A stretch of 64,000 nucleotides of DNA from Streptomyces neyagawaensis (GTDB lineage Bacteria; Actinomycetota; Actinomycetes; Streptomycetales; Streptomycetaceae): the NCBI RefSeq assembly GCF_023516595.1, contig NZ_JAMGBG010000039.1:62001-126000 (forward strand), read 5' to 3'. A model generated the notes under the pieces. It did no database searches and was not told where the DNA came from. It saw only the letters and a list, made by a program, of their open reading frames with translations. Of this stretch, positions 14,802 to 23,184 are shown piece by piece. The first letter of the stretch is position 1. Each line of letters opens with the position of its first letter. Position numbers and translations under genes: made by a program.

Positions 14802-16028
14802 ATGGCCGAGTTCACGATGGAACTCAACGAGGAACAGCGAGAGGTCCGCGACTGGCTGCACGGATTCGCCGCCGATGTGATCCGGCCCGCGGCCGCCGAG
14901 TGGGACGAGCGCGAGGAGACGCCCTGGCCGGTCATCCAGGAGGCCGCCAAGGTCGGCATCTACTCCCTCGACTTCTACGCCCAGCAGTACTTCGACCCCA
15001 CCGGCCTCGGCATCCCCATGGCCATGGAGGAACTGTTCTGGGGTGACGCCGGCATCGCGCTCTCCATCGTCGGCACCGGCCTCGCGGCGGTCGGCGTCCT
15101 CGCCAACGGCACCGAGGAGCAGATCGGCACCTGGATCCCCCAGATGTACGGCGACGCCAACGACGTCAAGGTGGCCGCCTTCTGCTCCTCCGAGCCCGAC
15201 GCCGGCTCCGACGTCGCCTCCATGCGCACCCGCGCGGTCTACGACGAGGCCAAGGACGAGTGGGTCCTCAACGGCACGAAGACCTGGGCGACCAACGGCG
15301 GCATCGCCAACGTCCACGTCGTGGTGGCCGTGGTCGACGCCGAACTCGGCTCCAAGGGCCACGCGTCCTTCATCGTCCCGCCGAACACGCCCGGCCTGTC
15401 CCAGGGCCAGAAGTTCAAGAAGCACGGCATCCGTGCCTCCCACACCGCCGAGGTCGTCCTGGAGGACGTGCGCGTCCCCGGCTCCTGCCTCCTCGGCGGC
15501 AAGGAGAAGCTCGACGAGCGCCTGGCGCGGGCCCGCGAGCGGGCCAAGGCCGGCGGCGAGCGGGTGAAGAACGCGGCGATGGCCACGTTCGAGGCGAGCC
15601 GGCCCGCCGTCGGGGCGATGGCCGTGGGCACCGCCCGCGCCGCCTACGAGGTCGCTCTGGAGTACGCCAAGACCCGTGAGCAGTTCGGGCGGCCGATCAT
15701 CGACAACCAGGGCGTCGCGTTCCAGCTGGCGGACATGCGGACGTCCGTGGACGCGGCCCGGCTGCTGGTGTGGCGGGCCTCCTGGATGGCGATCAACGGC
15801 AAGCCGTTCACCGCCGCCGAGGGCTCGCAGTCGAAGCTGTTCGCGAGCGAGACGGCGAAGAAGGTGACGGCGCAGGCCCTGCAGATCCTCGGCGGCAACG
15901 GCTACACCCGCGAGTACCCGGTGGAGCGCATGCACCGGGACGCAGCCATCTACACGATCTTCGAGGGGACGAGCGAGATCCAGCGGCTGGTGATCGCCCG
16001 CACCGTCTCGGGGATGTCCATCCGATAG
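14802..16028 (+). CDS. Acyl-CoA dehydrogenase
   Basis: 408 aa flavoenzyme that oxidises acyl-CoA at C2-C3. It shows the N-terminal helical domain, FAD-binding AAFCSSEPDAGSDVASM and WVLNGTKTWATNGG, and the C-terminal ILGGNGYTREYPVERMHRD. The catalytic base is Glu388 in the canonical FEGTSEIQ. A Lys/Arg-rich insertion (about residues 232-262, around KEKLDERLARARERAKAG) is longer than in short-chain enzymes. GGAGG precedes the ATG. Transcribed away from the TetR at 13987, whose likely operators lie in its promoter. Confidence 0.93.
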   Translation: MAEFTMELNEEQREVRDWLHGFAADVIRPAAAEWDEREETPWPVIQEAAKVGIYSLDFYAQQYFDPTGLGIPMAMEELFWGDAGIALSIVGTGLAAVGVLANGTEEQIGTWIPQMYGDANDVKVAAFCSSEPDAGSDVASMRTRAVYDEAKDEWVLNGTKTWATNGGIANVHVVVAVVDAELGSKGHASFIVPPNTPGLSQGQKFKKHGIRASHTAEVVLEDVRVPGSCLLGGKEKLDERLARARERAKAGGERVKNAAMATFEASRPAVGAMAVGTARAAYEVALEYAKTREQFGRPIIDNQGVAFQLADMRTSVDAARLLVWRASWMAINGKPFTAAEGSQSKLFASETAKKVTAQALQILGGNGYTREYPVERMHRDAAIYTIFEGTSEIQRLVIARTVSGMSIR

Positions 16029-16077
16029 CACCCCGGGACCGATGAGACGCGCCGCGCTCCCGGGGTGACGGTCACCA
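16029..16077. terminator. Bidirectional terminator between convergent acyl-CoA dehydrogenase and P450
   Basis: CACCCCGGGA and TCCCGGGGTG form a perfect 10-bp stem around a 29-nt GC-rich loop. It sits at the ends of both converging genes and overlaps the last codons of the P450. Confidence 0.7.
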
Positions 16078-17286
16078 GGTGACCGGGAGGGCCTCGGGGC
16101 CGCGGATCAGGGCGCCGCGCCGCCAGCGGACCTCGGCGGGCGGCACCGCCGGCCGCAGGCCCGGCACCCGGTCCAGGAGCGCGTCCACGACCAGTTCGGC
16201 CTCCAGCCGGGCCAGGCCGGCGCCCACGCACGCATGGGCGCCGTGCCCGAAGGCCAGATGGGGGTTCGGGTCGCGGTCGAAGTCGATGCGCTCGGGGTCG
16301 GGGAAGACCTCCGGGTCACGGTTGGCGGCCAGGTACGACACATAGACCGGCTCGCCGGCCCGGATGCGGACACCGTGGAGGACCACGTCCTCCAGAGCGA
16401 TCCGGGACAGGCCGACGGCGTTGCGGTGCGGGACGTACCGCAGCAGTTCCTCGACGGCGCGCGGCCGCAGCCCGGGCTCCTCGCGCAGCCGGGCGAGCAG
16501 GTCGGGGCGGCTCAGCAGGACGAAACACATCCGACCCGTGTTGTGGATGAGGGCCTCACCGCCGATCTGCAGGGAAACGGCCAGCGCCGACGCCTCCTCC
16601 TGGGTGATGTCCCCCCGGCCCACGGCCGCGCCGAGCAGGGAGACGACGTCCTCCCCGCCGGAGTCCCGGTGCTCGGTGACGGCCGTCGCGAAGTACGCCC
16701 TCATGTCCCGCTCGGCCCGTTCACCGGCCTCGGCACCGTCCGTCAGGGACAGGATCCGCCGGTTCCGTACCCGCATCTCCTCGCGGTCCGCCTCGGGGAC
16801 CCCCATCAGGTCGCAGACCACAGTGACCGCGAACGGCTCCAGCACCCGCGCGACGAGGTCCGCGGGCGGGCCGTCGCGCAGCATCGCGTCCACCGTCGCC
16901 TCCAGCTTCCGCCGCGCCGTCGCCCGCAGTCGGGCGATGCCCGGGGCGTCGAAGGCCGGGGCGAGCGCACGGCGCAGCCGGGCGTGGTCCGGCGTGTCGG
17001 CCAAGGTCATCGCACCGGGCCGCGGGGCGAAGTGCGGCTCCCACCGGGTGACCTGACGGCCGGCCACCTCCGCTCGGCTGAACCGGGGGTCGTCCGTCAC
17101 CAGCCGTACGTCGTCGTGACGGGTCAGCAGCCATGCCCAGCCCTCGCCGTTGGGCAGCTGGATCCGGTTGATCGGGCCCTCCCGCATCAGCTCTGCCAGC
17201 ACGGGGTCGAAGTCGACCCCGCTCAGCCTCAGGACGGGCCAGTGCCGTACCGGCGGGGCGCCCAGGGTCTCTTCGCTCGTCGTCAT
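16072..17286 (-). CDS. Cytochrome P450 with atypical I-helix
   Basis: 404 aa, starting MTTSEETLGAPPVRHWP. Heme-binding motif FGHGAHACVGAGLAR has the axial thiolate at Cys353. The ExxR motif is in EELLRYVPHR. The I-helix, normally AGxET/DT, reads LQIGGEALIHNTGRM, so the acid-alcohol pair used for oxygen activation is missing. The C-terminus RGPEALPVTW and the odd I-helix recall CYP121-like P450s (from memory). Those couple or rearrange substrates rather than hydroxylating them. Divergent from the TenA-like gene at 17517. Substrate unknown. Confidence 0.9.
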   Translation of the reverse strand: MTTSEETLGAPPVRHWPVLRLSGVDFDPVLAELMREGPINRIQLPNGEGWAWLLTRHDDVRLVTDDPRFSRAEVAGRQVTRWEPHFAPRPGAMTLADTPDHARLRRALAPAFDAPGIARLRATARRKLEATVDAMLRDGPPADLVARVLEPFAVTVVCDLMGVPEADREEMRVRNRRILSLTDGAEAGERAERDMRAYFATAVTEHRDSGGEDVVSLLGAAVGRGDITQEEASALAVSLQIGGEALIHNTGRMCFVLLSRPDLLARLREEPGLRPRAVEELLRYVPHRNAVGLSRIALEDVVLHGVRIRAGEPVYVSYLAANRDPEVFPDPERIDFDRDPNPHLAFGHGAHACVGAGLARLEAELVVDALLDRVPGLRPAVPPAEVRWRRGALIRGPEALPVTW

Positions 17287-17516
17287 GTGTCGCCACGCAT
17301 GGGGAACGCCTGCTTTCGCTGTCCGGAAGGGGCCCTCGGCCCGGGCACGCGGTGATGCGGTGGAGTACCCACGATCACCCGTCGGCCCGGCGATCTCGCG
17401 CCGGACTACTCCGGACCGGCGAAGCCGCACGGAGCACCGCCCCCTACTCCGGACCGGGCGGCCGTGCCATGGTCGAAGAGGCACAGCGCCACCGCCGGAA
17501 CCGACGGGAGTACGCC

Positions 17517-18179
17517 ATGACGCGCACGGCAGGGCACCTGCTGGACACCCTCACCGCGAAACTGGCCCCGGCCCCCGACGACAACCCCCTGCTGCCGCTC
17601 ATCGCCGCCGGGACGGCCGACCGTGCCACCCTCGCCGTGCTGGCCATGGAACAGCACCTGGTGATCGCCTCCGACCACCGCTCCTTCGCCCGTCTGGCCC
17701 AGCGGGCGGCGACCGAGGCCCCCGCGAGCGCCGCGTTCTTCCGGCTGCTCGCGGACGGCGAGGCCGTCGCGGCCGGCCACCTCACGGTGTTCGCGCGGGC
17801 CTGCGGCGTGGACGAGGAACGGGCCGCGGCCCATGAACCGCTGCCGGGCTGCCAGGCCTACCCGTCGTACGTCGCACGCCTGGCGCTGGAGGCCGCGCCG
17901 GCCGACGCGGTCCTCGCCCTGACCGCCAACTTCGCCTCCTGGGGCGGCTACTGCGCCACGATCGCGCGAGCCCTGCGCCACCACTACGACCTCACCGACG
18001 AGACGTGCGCGTTCTTCGACTTCTTCGCCGAGCCGTCCCCCGACCTGGACAAGAGCGCACGGACGGCCGTGGAGGAGGGCCGGGAAGCGGGCCGGCTCGA
18101 CGAGAGGCTCGCCCAGCGCCACGGCCGACTGCTGCAGAGCTACGAATCCATGTTCTGGAGCACACTCGCCCGCCTGTGA
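17517..18179 (+). CDS. TenA/heme-oxygenase-like fold protein
   Basis: 220 aa, all helical. It starts MTRTAGHLLDTLTAKLAP, chosen for the GGGAG six bases upstream; an ATG at 17469 would add 16 basic residues. It has the layout of the TenA/THI-4/PqqC superfamily: an N-terminal helix with EQHLVIASDH, a middle HEPLPGCQAYPSY, and WGGYCATIARALRHHY where TenA proteins carry their conserved aromatic/Gly helix. Whether it is a thiaminase or a metal-dependent oxidase cannot be settled, because the ligand residues are not all clear. Divergent from the P450, which suggests a shared pathway. Confidence 0.6.
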   Translation: MTRTAGHLLDTLTAKLAPAPDDNPLLPLIAAGTADRATLAVLAMEQHLVIASDHRSFARLAQRAATEAPASAAFFRLLADGEAVAAGHLTVFARACGVDEERAAAHEPLPGCQAYPSYVARLALEAAPADAVLALTANFASWGGYCATIARALRHHYDLTDETCAFFDFFAEPSPDLDKSARTAVEEGREAGRLDERLAQRHGRLLQSYESMFWSTLARL

Positions 18180-18200
18180 CAGGGGCGGAAGGGGGCCGGC

Positions 18201-18440
18201 TCAGCCGGACACGGCACCACTGCTGTGCGCGATGCACGCCACGTCGATACGGTCGGCCAGCTTCGCCAGCTCGATCGTCAGCGCGGCCACCGTGTCCTCG
18301 TCCAGATCGTCCGCGCCCGCCTCCACCAGGTGCAGCCACCGTCCGCCCACCGTTCGCAGCAGCTTGCTGACATCGGCGGCGGCCACCTGAAGGGTCCCGC
18401 GGTCGTCGACGATCAGAGGCAGAGTCACTTCGCGGTTCAC
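18201..18440 (-). CDS. Small conserved Streptomyces protein (DUF6213-like)
   Basis: 79 aa from a GTG start at 18440 (VNREVTLPLIVDDRGTLQ). It lies 25 nt after the semialdehyde dehydrogenase on the same strand, so it is probably co-transcribed. Predicted short beta strands are followed by helices (VSKLLRTVGGRWLHLVEAG, then VAALTIELAKLADRIDVACI). No membrane segment. I recall this as the actinobacterial family DUF6213, but that is memory, not a search. Function unknown. Confidence 0.65.
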   Translation of the reverse strand: MNREVTLPLIVDDRGTLQVAAADVSKLLRTVGGRWLHLVEAGADDLDEDTVAALTIELAKLADRIDVACIAHSSGAVSG

Positions 18441-18465
18441 AACGGGGATGGTAACCGCGGAACGC

Positions 18466-19851
18466 TCACGCCCCGTGCCACACGGTGGTGATGTTGCAGA
18501 ACTCCCGGATTCCGTGTCCGGACAGCTCACGTCCGTAACCCGACCGCTTGACCCCGCCGAACGGGAAAGCCGGGTGTGAGGCGGTCATTCCGTTGACGAA
18601 GACCCCTCCCGCCTCGAGGTCCCGCACACAGTGGTCGACCTCGGCCGCGTCCTGTGTCCATACGTTCGAGCTGAGTCCGAAGGGCGTGTCGTTGGCGATT
18701 GCGATCGCTTCGTCGAGGTCGGCGACCCGGTACAGGGTGGCGACCGGACCGAAGGTCTCCTCGCGGTGGACGCGCATCTCGGGGGTGATGTCGGCGAGGA
18801 CGGTCGGCGGGTAGTACCAGCCGGGCCCGTCCGGGCGCTCCGCGCCGCACAGCACCGTGGCACCGCTCTCCACGGCCTCGTCGACCAGGCCCTCCAGGTC
18901 CTCGCGGCCCTGCTCGCTGGAGAGCGGCCCGACATCGGTGTCCTCGTCCAGCGGGTCGCCGACCTTCAGCGCCCTCATGCCCTCGACGAAACGCTCGGTG
19001 AAGGCGTCGTACACATCGGCGTGCACGATGAACCGCTTGGCGGCGATACAGGACTGACCGGCGTTCTGCGCACGCGCCGTCACCGCGGTGCGCGCCGCGC
19101 GGTCGACGTCCGCGGACGGCATCACGATGTACGGGTCGCTGCCGCCCAGCTCCAGCACCGTCTTCTTGATCTCGTCACCGCAGACGGAGGCCACGGACCG
19201 GCCCGCGGGTTCGCTGCCGGTCAGGGTGGCCGCCCGGACCCGGGGGTCGCGCAGGACGCCCTCGACGGCGCCGGACCTGATGAGCAGGGTCTGGAAGCAG
19301 CCCTCGGGGAAGCCGGCCCGGCGGAACAGGTCCTCCAGGTAGAGGGCGGTCTGCGGCACGTTCGAGGCGTGCTTGAGCAGACCCACGTTGCCGGCCATCA
19401 GGGCGGGCGCGGCGAAGCGGATCACCTGCCACAGCGGGAAGTTCCACGGCATCACCGCGAGGACCGGGCCGAGCGGGCGGTAGCGGACCAGGACGCGGGA
19501 GGCACCGGAGTCCTTCACGTCCGCGTCGGAGGGCTCCACATCGGTGAGCAGGACCTCCGCGTGCTCGGCGAACCAGCGCATCGCCTTCGCGCACTTGGCC
19601 ACCTCGGCGCGGGCCTGCTTGACCGGCTTGCCCATCTCGGTCGTCATGACGCGGGCGACGTCCTCCGCGTCCTCCTCCAGGAGGTCGGCGGCCCCGCGGA
19701 GCAGTCGGGCGCGTTCCGCGAACGACGTCGTCCGGTACGTGTGGAACGTGCGGTCGGCCGTCGCGAGCCGACGCTCGATCTCCTCCTCGCCCAGGGCCTC
19801 GTACGTCTTGAGCGTCTCGCCGTTCGCCGGATTCACCGTCGCGATGGGCAT
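18466..19851 (-). CDS. gabD: NAD(P)-dependent succinate-semialdehyde dehydrogenase
   Basis: 461 aa aldehyde dehydrogenase. Cofactor site is around MPWNFPLWQV. Catalytic Glu234 lies in VLELGGSDP and nucleophile Cys268 in QNAGQSCIA. The substrate-side FGPVATLYRV and C-terminal FPFGGVKRSGYGREL are typical of the short GabD1-type enzymes, which lack the N-terminal extension of other ALDHs. It oxidises succinic semialdehyde to succinate in GABA degradation or the 2-oxoglutarate bypass. Substrate assignment is by overall resemblance. GGAGG lies before the ATG. Confidence 0.9.
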   Translation of the reverse strand: MPIATVNPANGETLKTYEALGEEEIERRLATADRTFHTYRTTSFAERARLLRGAADLLEEDAEDVARVMTTEMGKPVKQARAEVAKCAKAMRWFAEHAEVLLTDVEPSDADVKDSGASRVLVRYRPLGPVLAVMPWNFPLWQVIRFAAPALMAGNVGLLKHASNVPQTALYLEDLFRRAGFPEGCFQTLLIRSGAVEGVLRDPRVRAATLTGSEPAGRSVASVCGDEIKKTVLELGGSDPYIVMPSADVDRAARTAVTARAQNAGQSCIAAKRFIVHADVYDAFTERFVEGMRALKVGDPLDEDTDVGPLSSEQGREDLEGLVDEAVESGATVLCGAERPDGPGWYYPPTVLADITPEMRVHREETFGPVATLYRVADLDEAIAIANDTPFGLSSNVWTQDAAEVDHCVRDLEAGGVFVNGMTASHPAFPFGGVKRSGYGRELSGHGIREFCNITTVWHGA

Positions 19852-19916
19852 GCCTGACCTCCTGCGTGGGCTGTCCCTCGACCTTCCCGCGCGGCGACGC
19901 GCGCCGCAACGCGGGC

Positions 19917-20384
19917 TCAGCCCGAGTGCTCAGAGAGCCGGTCGAGAAACTCGGTCTGCGCCTTCACGAGCACCGCGCGGGCCCGCTCCAGGTCACACCA
20001 CTCCACCCGGTCCAGTTCGGGGAACTCCTGGATCCGCCCCGACCTCGGCGGCCACTCCATCCGGAACGTCCCCGGCACCACGGTCGCCGGGTCCAGGTCG
20101 GCCTCGATCGCCCACACCGTGACGATCTTGCCGTTGGTCTGCCGCACCTCGCCCAGGGGTACGGCCTCCCCGTCGGGCGGCTCCAGCCCCAGCTCCTCAC
20201 GGAACTCGCGGCGCGCCGCCTCCCAGGCGGGCTCGTCGGGTTCGTACTCGCCCTTCGGCACCGACCACGCGCCCGCGTCCTTGCGCTCGAAGTACGGGCC
20301 GCCCATGTGGCCCAGCAGCACCTCGACGCCGCGCTCGGTGCGGCGGTACAGCAGCAGACCGGCACTGCGCTTGGGCGTCGTCAC
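19917..20384 (-). CDS. NUDIX hydrolase, translationally coupled to the DNA ligase
   Basis: 155 aa from a GTG at 20384 that overlaps the ligase stop as GTGA. The NUDIX box is complete: G-x5-E-x7-REF-x-EE-x-G from GEYEPDE to REFREELGLE. Nearby KRSAGLLLYRR and GAWSVPKGEY fit the subfamily of small NUDIX proteins that process NTP or dinucleotide polyphosphates. The four-base overlap predicts coordinated synthesis with the ligase. Substrate is not evident. Confidence 0.9.
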   Translation of the reverse strand: MTTPKRSAGLLLYRRTERGVEVLLGHMGGPYFERKDAGAWSVPKGEYEPDEPAWEAARREFREELGLEPPDGEAVPLGEVRQTNGKIVTVWAIEADLDPATVVPGTFRMEWPPRSGRIQEFPELDRVEWCDLERARAVLVKAQTEFLDRLSEHSG

Positions 20385-21919
20385 CGGGTGACCTCCGGGT
20401 GTGCGGCGAGCAGGGTCTCGACCGTATCGGCTTCGGCGGGGGTCTTGTCCTTGCGATAGCGGATCACGCGCGCGAAACGGAGGGTGACACCGGCCGGATA
20501 GCGGGTCGAGCGCTGCAGGCCGTCGTAGGCGATCTCGACGACGAGTTCGGGGCGGACGGTCACACCCCAGCGTTTCTCCTCGACGGCCAACTCCCGCAGC
20601 CGCTCGGTCTGCCAGGTCAGCATCGCGTCCGTCATGCCCTTGAAGGTCTTGCCGAGCATCGCGAAGCCGCCGTCGGCGGTGCGCGCGCCGAGGTGGAGGT
20701 TGGAGAGCTTGCCGGTGCGCCGCCCGTGGCCCCACTCGGCGGCCAGCACCACCAGGTCGAGGGTGTGCACGGGCTTCACCTTCAGCCAGGAGGCACCGCG
20801 GCGCCCCGCGCTGTAGGCGGCGTCCAGGCCCTTCAGCACGACCCCTTCGTGGCCCCGCGCGAGCGTGTCCGCGAGGAAGCGCTCCGCCTCGGCGAGGTCG
20901 TCGGGGCCGTGCACGAGGGTGCGCCGGACCCGCATCGGCTCCGGCACGAGCCGGGCCAGCTCGGTGTGGCGTTCGGTGAACGGCAGGTCGAGGAGGTCCC
21001 GGCCGTCCATGGAGAGCGCGTCGAAGAAGACCGGCGACACCGGCACCTGCTCGGCCGCCGTCGCCACGTCCAGCCGCGAACCGACCCGCCCGGCGGTCTC
21101 CTGGAAGGAACGCGGCCGCCCCGCCTCGTCGAACGCGATCACCTCCCCGTCGAGGATGAACCGCTCGCCCCGCAACTCCAGCGCCGCCGCCGTCAGTTCG
21201 GGGAGGCGGTCGGTGATGTCGTCGAGGGTCCGCGTGTACAGGCGTACGTCGGGGCCGTCACGGTGGACCTGGACGCGGATGCCGTCCAGCTTCTCCTCGA
21301 CCGCACAGGCGCCCAGCTTCTCCACGGCCCCCGCGACCGAGGAGGCGCTGTGCGCCAGCATCGGCAGGACGGGCCGCCCCACCGTGAGCCGGAACCTCTC
21401 CAGGGCCGACGGGCCGTCCGCGAGCAGCCCCTGCGCCACCGTCTGGAGCGAGCCGGCGAGCATCACCGCCCGGCGGACGTCGGCGGGGGGCGCGCCCGTC
21501 GCCGAGGCCAGGCCCTCGACGGCCACCGCGTCCAGCGCGCCCTGCCGGACCTCGCCCGTGAGCAGCCCGAACAGAAAGCGCTGCTCGACATCGGTGGCCG
21601 CGGCGAGCAACTCGCCCACGAGGCGCCGGCGTTCCGCCTGCGAGCCGGTGCCCGTGACGCCGCCGATCTCCGTGAGACGGGCGTCGACGTCGCGTACGGC
21701 CAGAGTGGGCTCGGCGGCGGGGGCGATGTCCTGGTCGAGGACCTTCCAGCCGATGCCGAGACGGCCCTGGGGGAGACGTCCCGCGAGGTACGGGATGACG
21801 ATCGGCACGTCCTCGGCGTCCGCCTCCCGGAACAGCTCGGCGAGCAGAGCGGTCTTGCGGGAGCGGGCCGAGGTGGCGGCTACCTGGTGGGACAGGTGGG
21901 CTAGCTGGGCGAACAGCAT
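20381..21919 (-). CDS. ligB: ATP-dependent DNA ligase (LigB type)
   Basis: 512 aa. The N-terminal helical DNA-binding domain (1-190) is followed by the nucleotidyltransferase core with adenylated Lys210 in CAVEEKLDGIRVQVHR, motif III FILDGEVIAFDEAGR, motif IV EGVVLKGLDAAY and motif V WLKVKPVHTLDLVV. An OB-fold follows to the C-terminus. It seals nicks with ATP and is separate from the essential NAD-dependent LigA. It ends in a GTGA overlap with the NUDIX gene. Such ligases in actinobacteria act in repair; the specific pathway is not shown here. Confidence 0.95.
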   Translation of the reverse strand: MLFAQLAHLSHQVAATSARSRKTALLAELFREADAEDVPIVIPYLAGRLPQGRLGIGWKVLDQDIAPAAEPTLAVRDVDARLTEIGGVTGTGSQAERRRLVGELLAAATDVEQRFLFGLLTGEVRQGALDAVAVEGLASATGAPPADVRRAVMLAGSLQTVAQGLLADGPSALERFRLTVGRPVLPMLAHSASSVAGAVEKLGACAVEEKLDGIRVQVHRDGPDVRLYTRTLDDITDRLPELTAAALELRGERFILDGEVIAFDEAGRPRSFQETAGRVGSRLDVATAAEQVPVSPVFFDALSMDGRDLLDLPFTERHTELARLVPEPMRVRRTLVHGPDDLAEAERFLADTLARGHEGVVLKGLDAAYSAGRRGASWLKVKPVHTLDLVVLAAEWGHGRRTGKLSNLHLGARTADGGFAMLGKTFKGMTDAMLTWQTERLRELAVEEKRWGVTVRPELVVEIAYDGLQRSTRYPAGVTLRFARVIRYRKDKTPAEADTVETLLAAHPEVTR

Positions 21920-22006
21920 GCAGCCATGGTCCTACGGAGTTTGGGCGGGTGCCTACTGGGTGGGGGCGCGGGGGTGCGACGGCGGGTGCGGGTGGGTGGG
22001 GGCTGG

Positions 22007-22073
22007 TCGCGCAGTTCCCCGCGCCCCTCGATGGCCCTTCGGGCCGATCGTTCGCGCAGTTCCCCGCGCCCCT
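22007..22073. repeat. Two copies of a Streptomyces intergenic repeat
   Basis: A 22-bp sequence starting TCGCGCAGTTCCCCG occurs at 22007-22028 and again at 22052-22073 in the 243-bp gap between ligB and the flavoprotein gene. Between the copies is a small hairpin (GGCCC TTC GGGCC, 22033-22045). I remember this G/C-rich element as common between Streptomyces genes. No ORF in the gap is convincing. Confidence 0.7.
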
Positions 22074-22162
22074 GAGGGAGAGGGCTGCGGTCCGTCGTTC
22101 GCGGTGCGGCCCGCGATGGCCCTGCGGGTTGCCCGCTCAGCCACCCCGAGGGGCCTTGTCAC

Positions 22163-23107
22163 TTACGCCGGACTCTGCCTGTCCAGGTCCGTCATCAGGA
22201 GGTCTCCGTTGATCGTGGCTCCCGCCCGGTAGCCGGAGGAGGCCGCGTTGATGACCTGTTCGGAGAAGGCCATGGCGTTGCCCGCCGCCCAGATGCCGGG
22301 GATCGAGGTCTGGCCGGTCGCGTCGACCACGGGGTAGGAGCCGAAGGGGGTCTCGTGGAGGTCGGCGCCCAGGTGTTCGAGGAGGGCGGTCTGGGGGAGG
22401 GGGCGGGGGGCGGCGAAGAGGACCTGGCGGGGGTGGGTGGTGCCGTCGGTGAGGCGGACGCCGGTGAGGCGGTCGGCCTCGGTCAGCAGTGTCGCCACCT
22501 CGCCGGGGACGACCTGGACACCGGCCGCGGCGAGCCGGCGGAGGTCGTCGTCGGAGAGGTCGGTCTCGGGGACGGTGTGCAGGAACAGGGTGACGTCCTT
22601 GGACCACTGGGAGACCATCAGGGCCTGGTGCACGCTCATGGGGGTCGTGGCCAGCACGCCGAACGCCTGGTCCCGCACCTCCCAGCCGTGGCAGTACGGG
22701 CAGTGCAGCACGTCCCGTCCGAAGCGCTCGGCGAGGCCGGGGATCGGCGGGAGTTCGTCCTGGAGGCCGGTGGCGACGACCAGGCGCCGGGCGTGGAAGG
22801 TCCGGCCGTCGGTCAGGGTCACCGCGAAGGCGGCGTCGTCCGCGTCCTCGTCGCGGGTGACGTCGACCGCCCGGCCCCGGACGAGGTCGACGCCGTACCG
22901 GGCGATCTCCTCACGGCCCACGGCGAGGAACTCCTGCGGCGGCATGCCGTCCCGCGAGAGGTAGCCCTGCATGTGGGCGGCGGGCGCGTTGCGGGGCTCC
23001 CCGGCGTCGACGACCAGGGTCCGGCGGCGGGCCCGGCCGAGGACCAGGGCCGCGGACAGTCCGGCCGCGCCGCCGCCGATCACGATCACTTCGTACTGCT
23101 GGGTCAT
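22163..23107 (-). CDS. Thioredoxin-reductase-like FAD/NAD(P) oxidoreductase with CPYC
   Basis: 314 aa, starting MTQQYEVIVIGGGAAGLSAA, with GGAGG eight bases ahead. FAD-binding GGGAAGLSAALVLGRARR, NAD-side residues about 108-250 and C-terminal FAD segment SIPGIWAAGNAMAF match the TrxR fold. The redox motif is CPYCH (Cys136/Cys139), in the position of CATC in classical TrxR. No thioredoxin gene adjoins. Enzymes of this group include thiol oxidases such as those making intramolecular disulfides. It is divergent from an XRE-cupin regulator that probably controls it. Confidence 0.88.
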   Translation of the reverse strand: MTQQYEVIVIGGGAAGLSAALVLGRARRRTLVVDAGEPRNAPAAHMQGYLSRDGMPPQEFLAVGREEIARYGVDLVRGRAVDVTRDEDADDAAFAVTLTDGRTFHARRLVVATGLQDELPPIPGLAERFGRDVLHCPYCHGWEVRDQAFGVLATTPMSVHQALMVSQWSKDVTLFLHTVPETDLSDDDLRRLAAAGVQVVPGEVATLLTEADRLTGVRLTDGTTHPRQVLFAAPRPLPQTALLEHLGADLHETPFGSYPVVDATGQTSIPGIWAAGNAMAFSEQVINAASSGYRAGATINGDLLMTDLDRQSPA

Positions 23108-23139
23108 GGTGACCACCTCCACGGAGAAGGTCCCCCGAG

Positions 23140-23180
23140 AGCTGCTGCATTGACAAACCCCTTTGCTGAAACTGCAATGG
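23140..23180. promoter_or_regulatory. Divergent promoter/operator between flavoprotein and XRE-cupin genes
   Basis: This AT-rich island contains a consensus -35 TTGACA (23150-23155) and an imperfect dyad, TGCATTGACAAA against TTTGCTGAAACTGCA. It lies within 77 bp between the two start codons. Binding by the XRE-cupin protein is inferred from position. Confidence 0.5.
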
Positions 23181-23184
23181 CCGC

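Noticed and set aside
14802..17286. P450 at 16072 as the conservon-associated P450
   Set aside because: It lies 15 kb from the conservon on the other strand and is paired with the TenA-like gene.
21953..22162. Small minus-strand ORF in the gap after ligB
   Set aside because: Composed of the intergenic repeat and Pro/Arg/Ala-rich sequence; no ribosome binding site.
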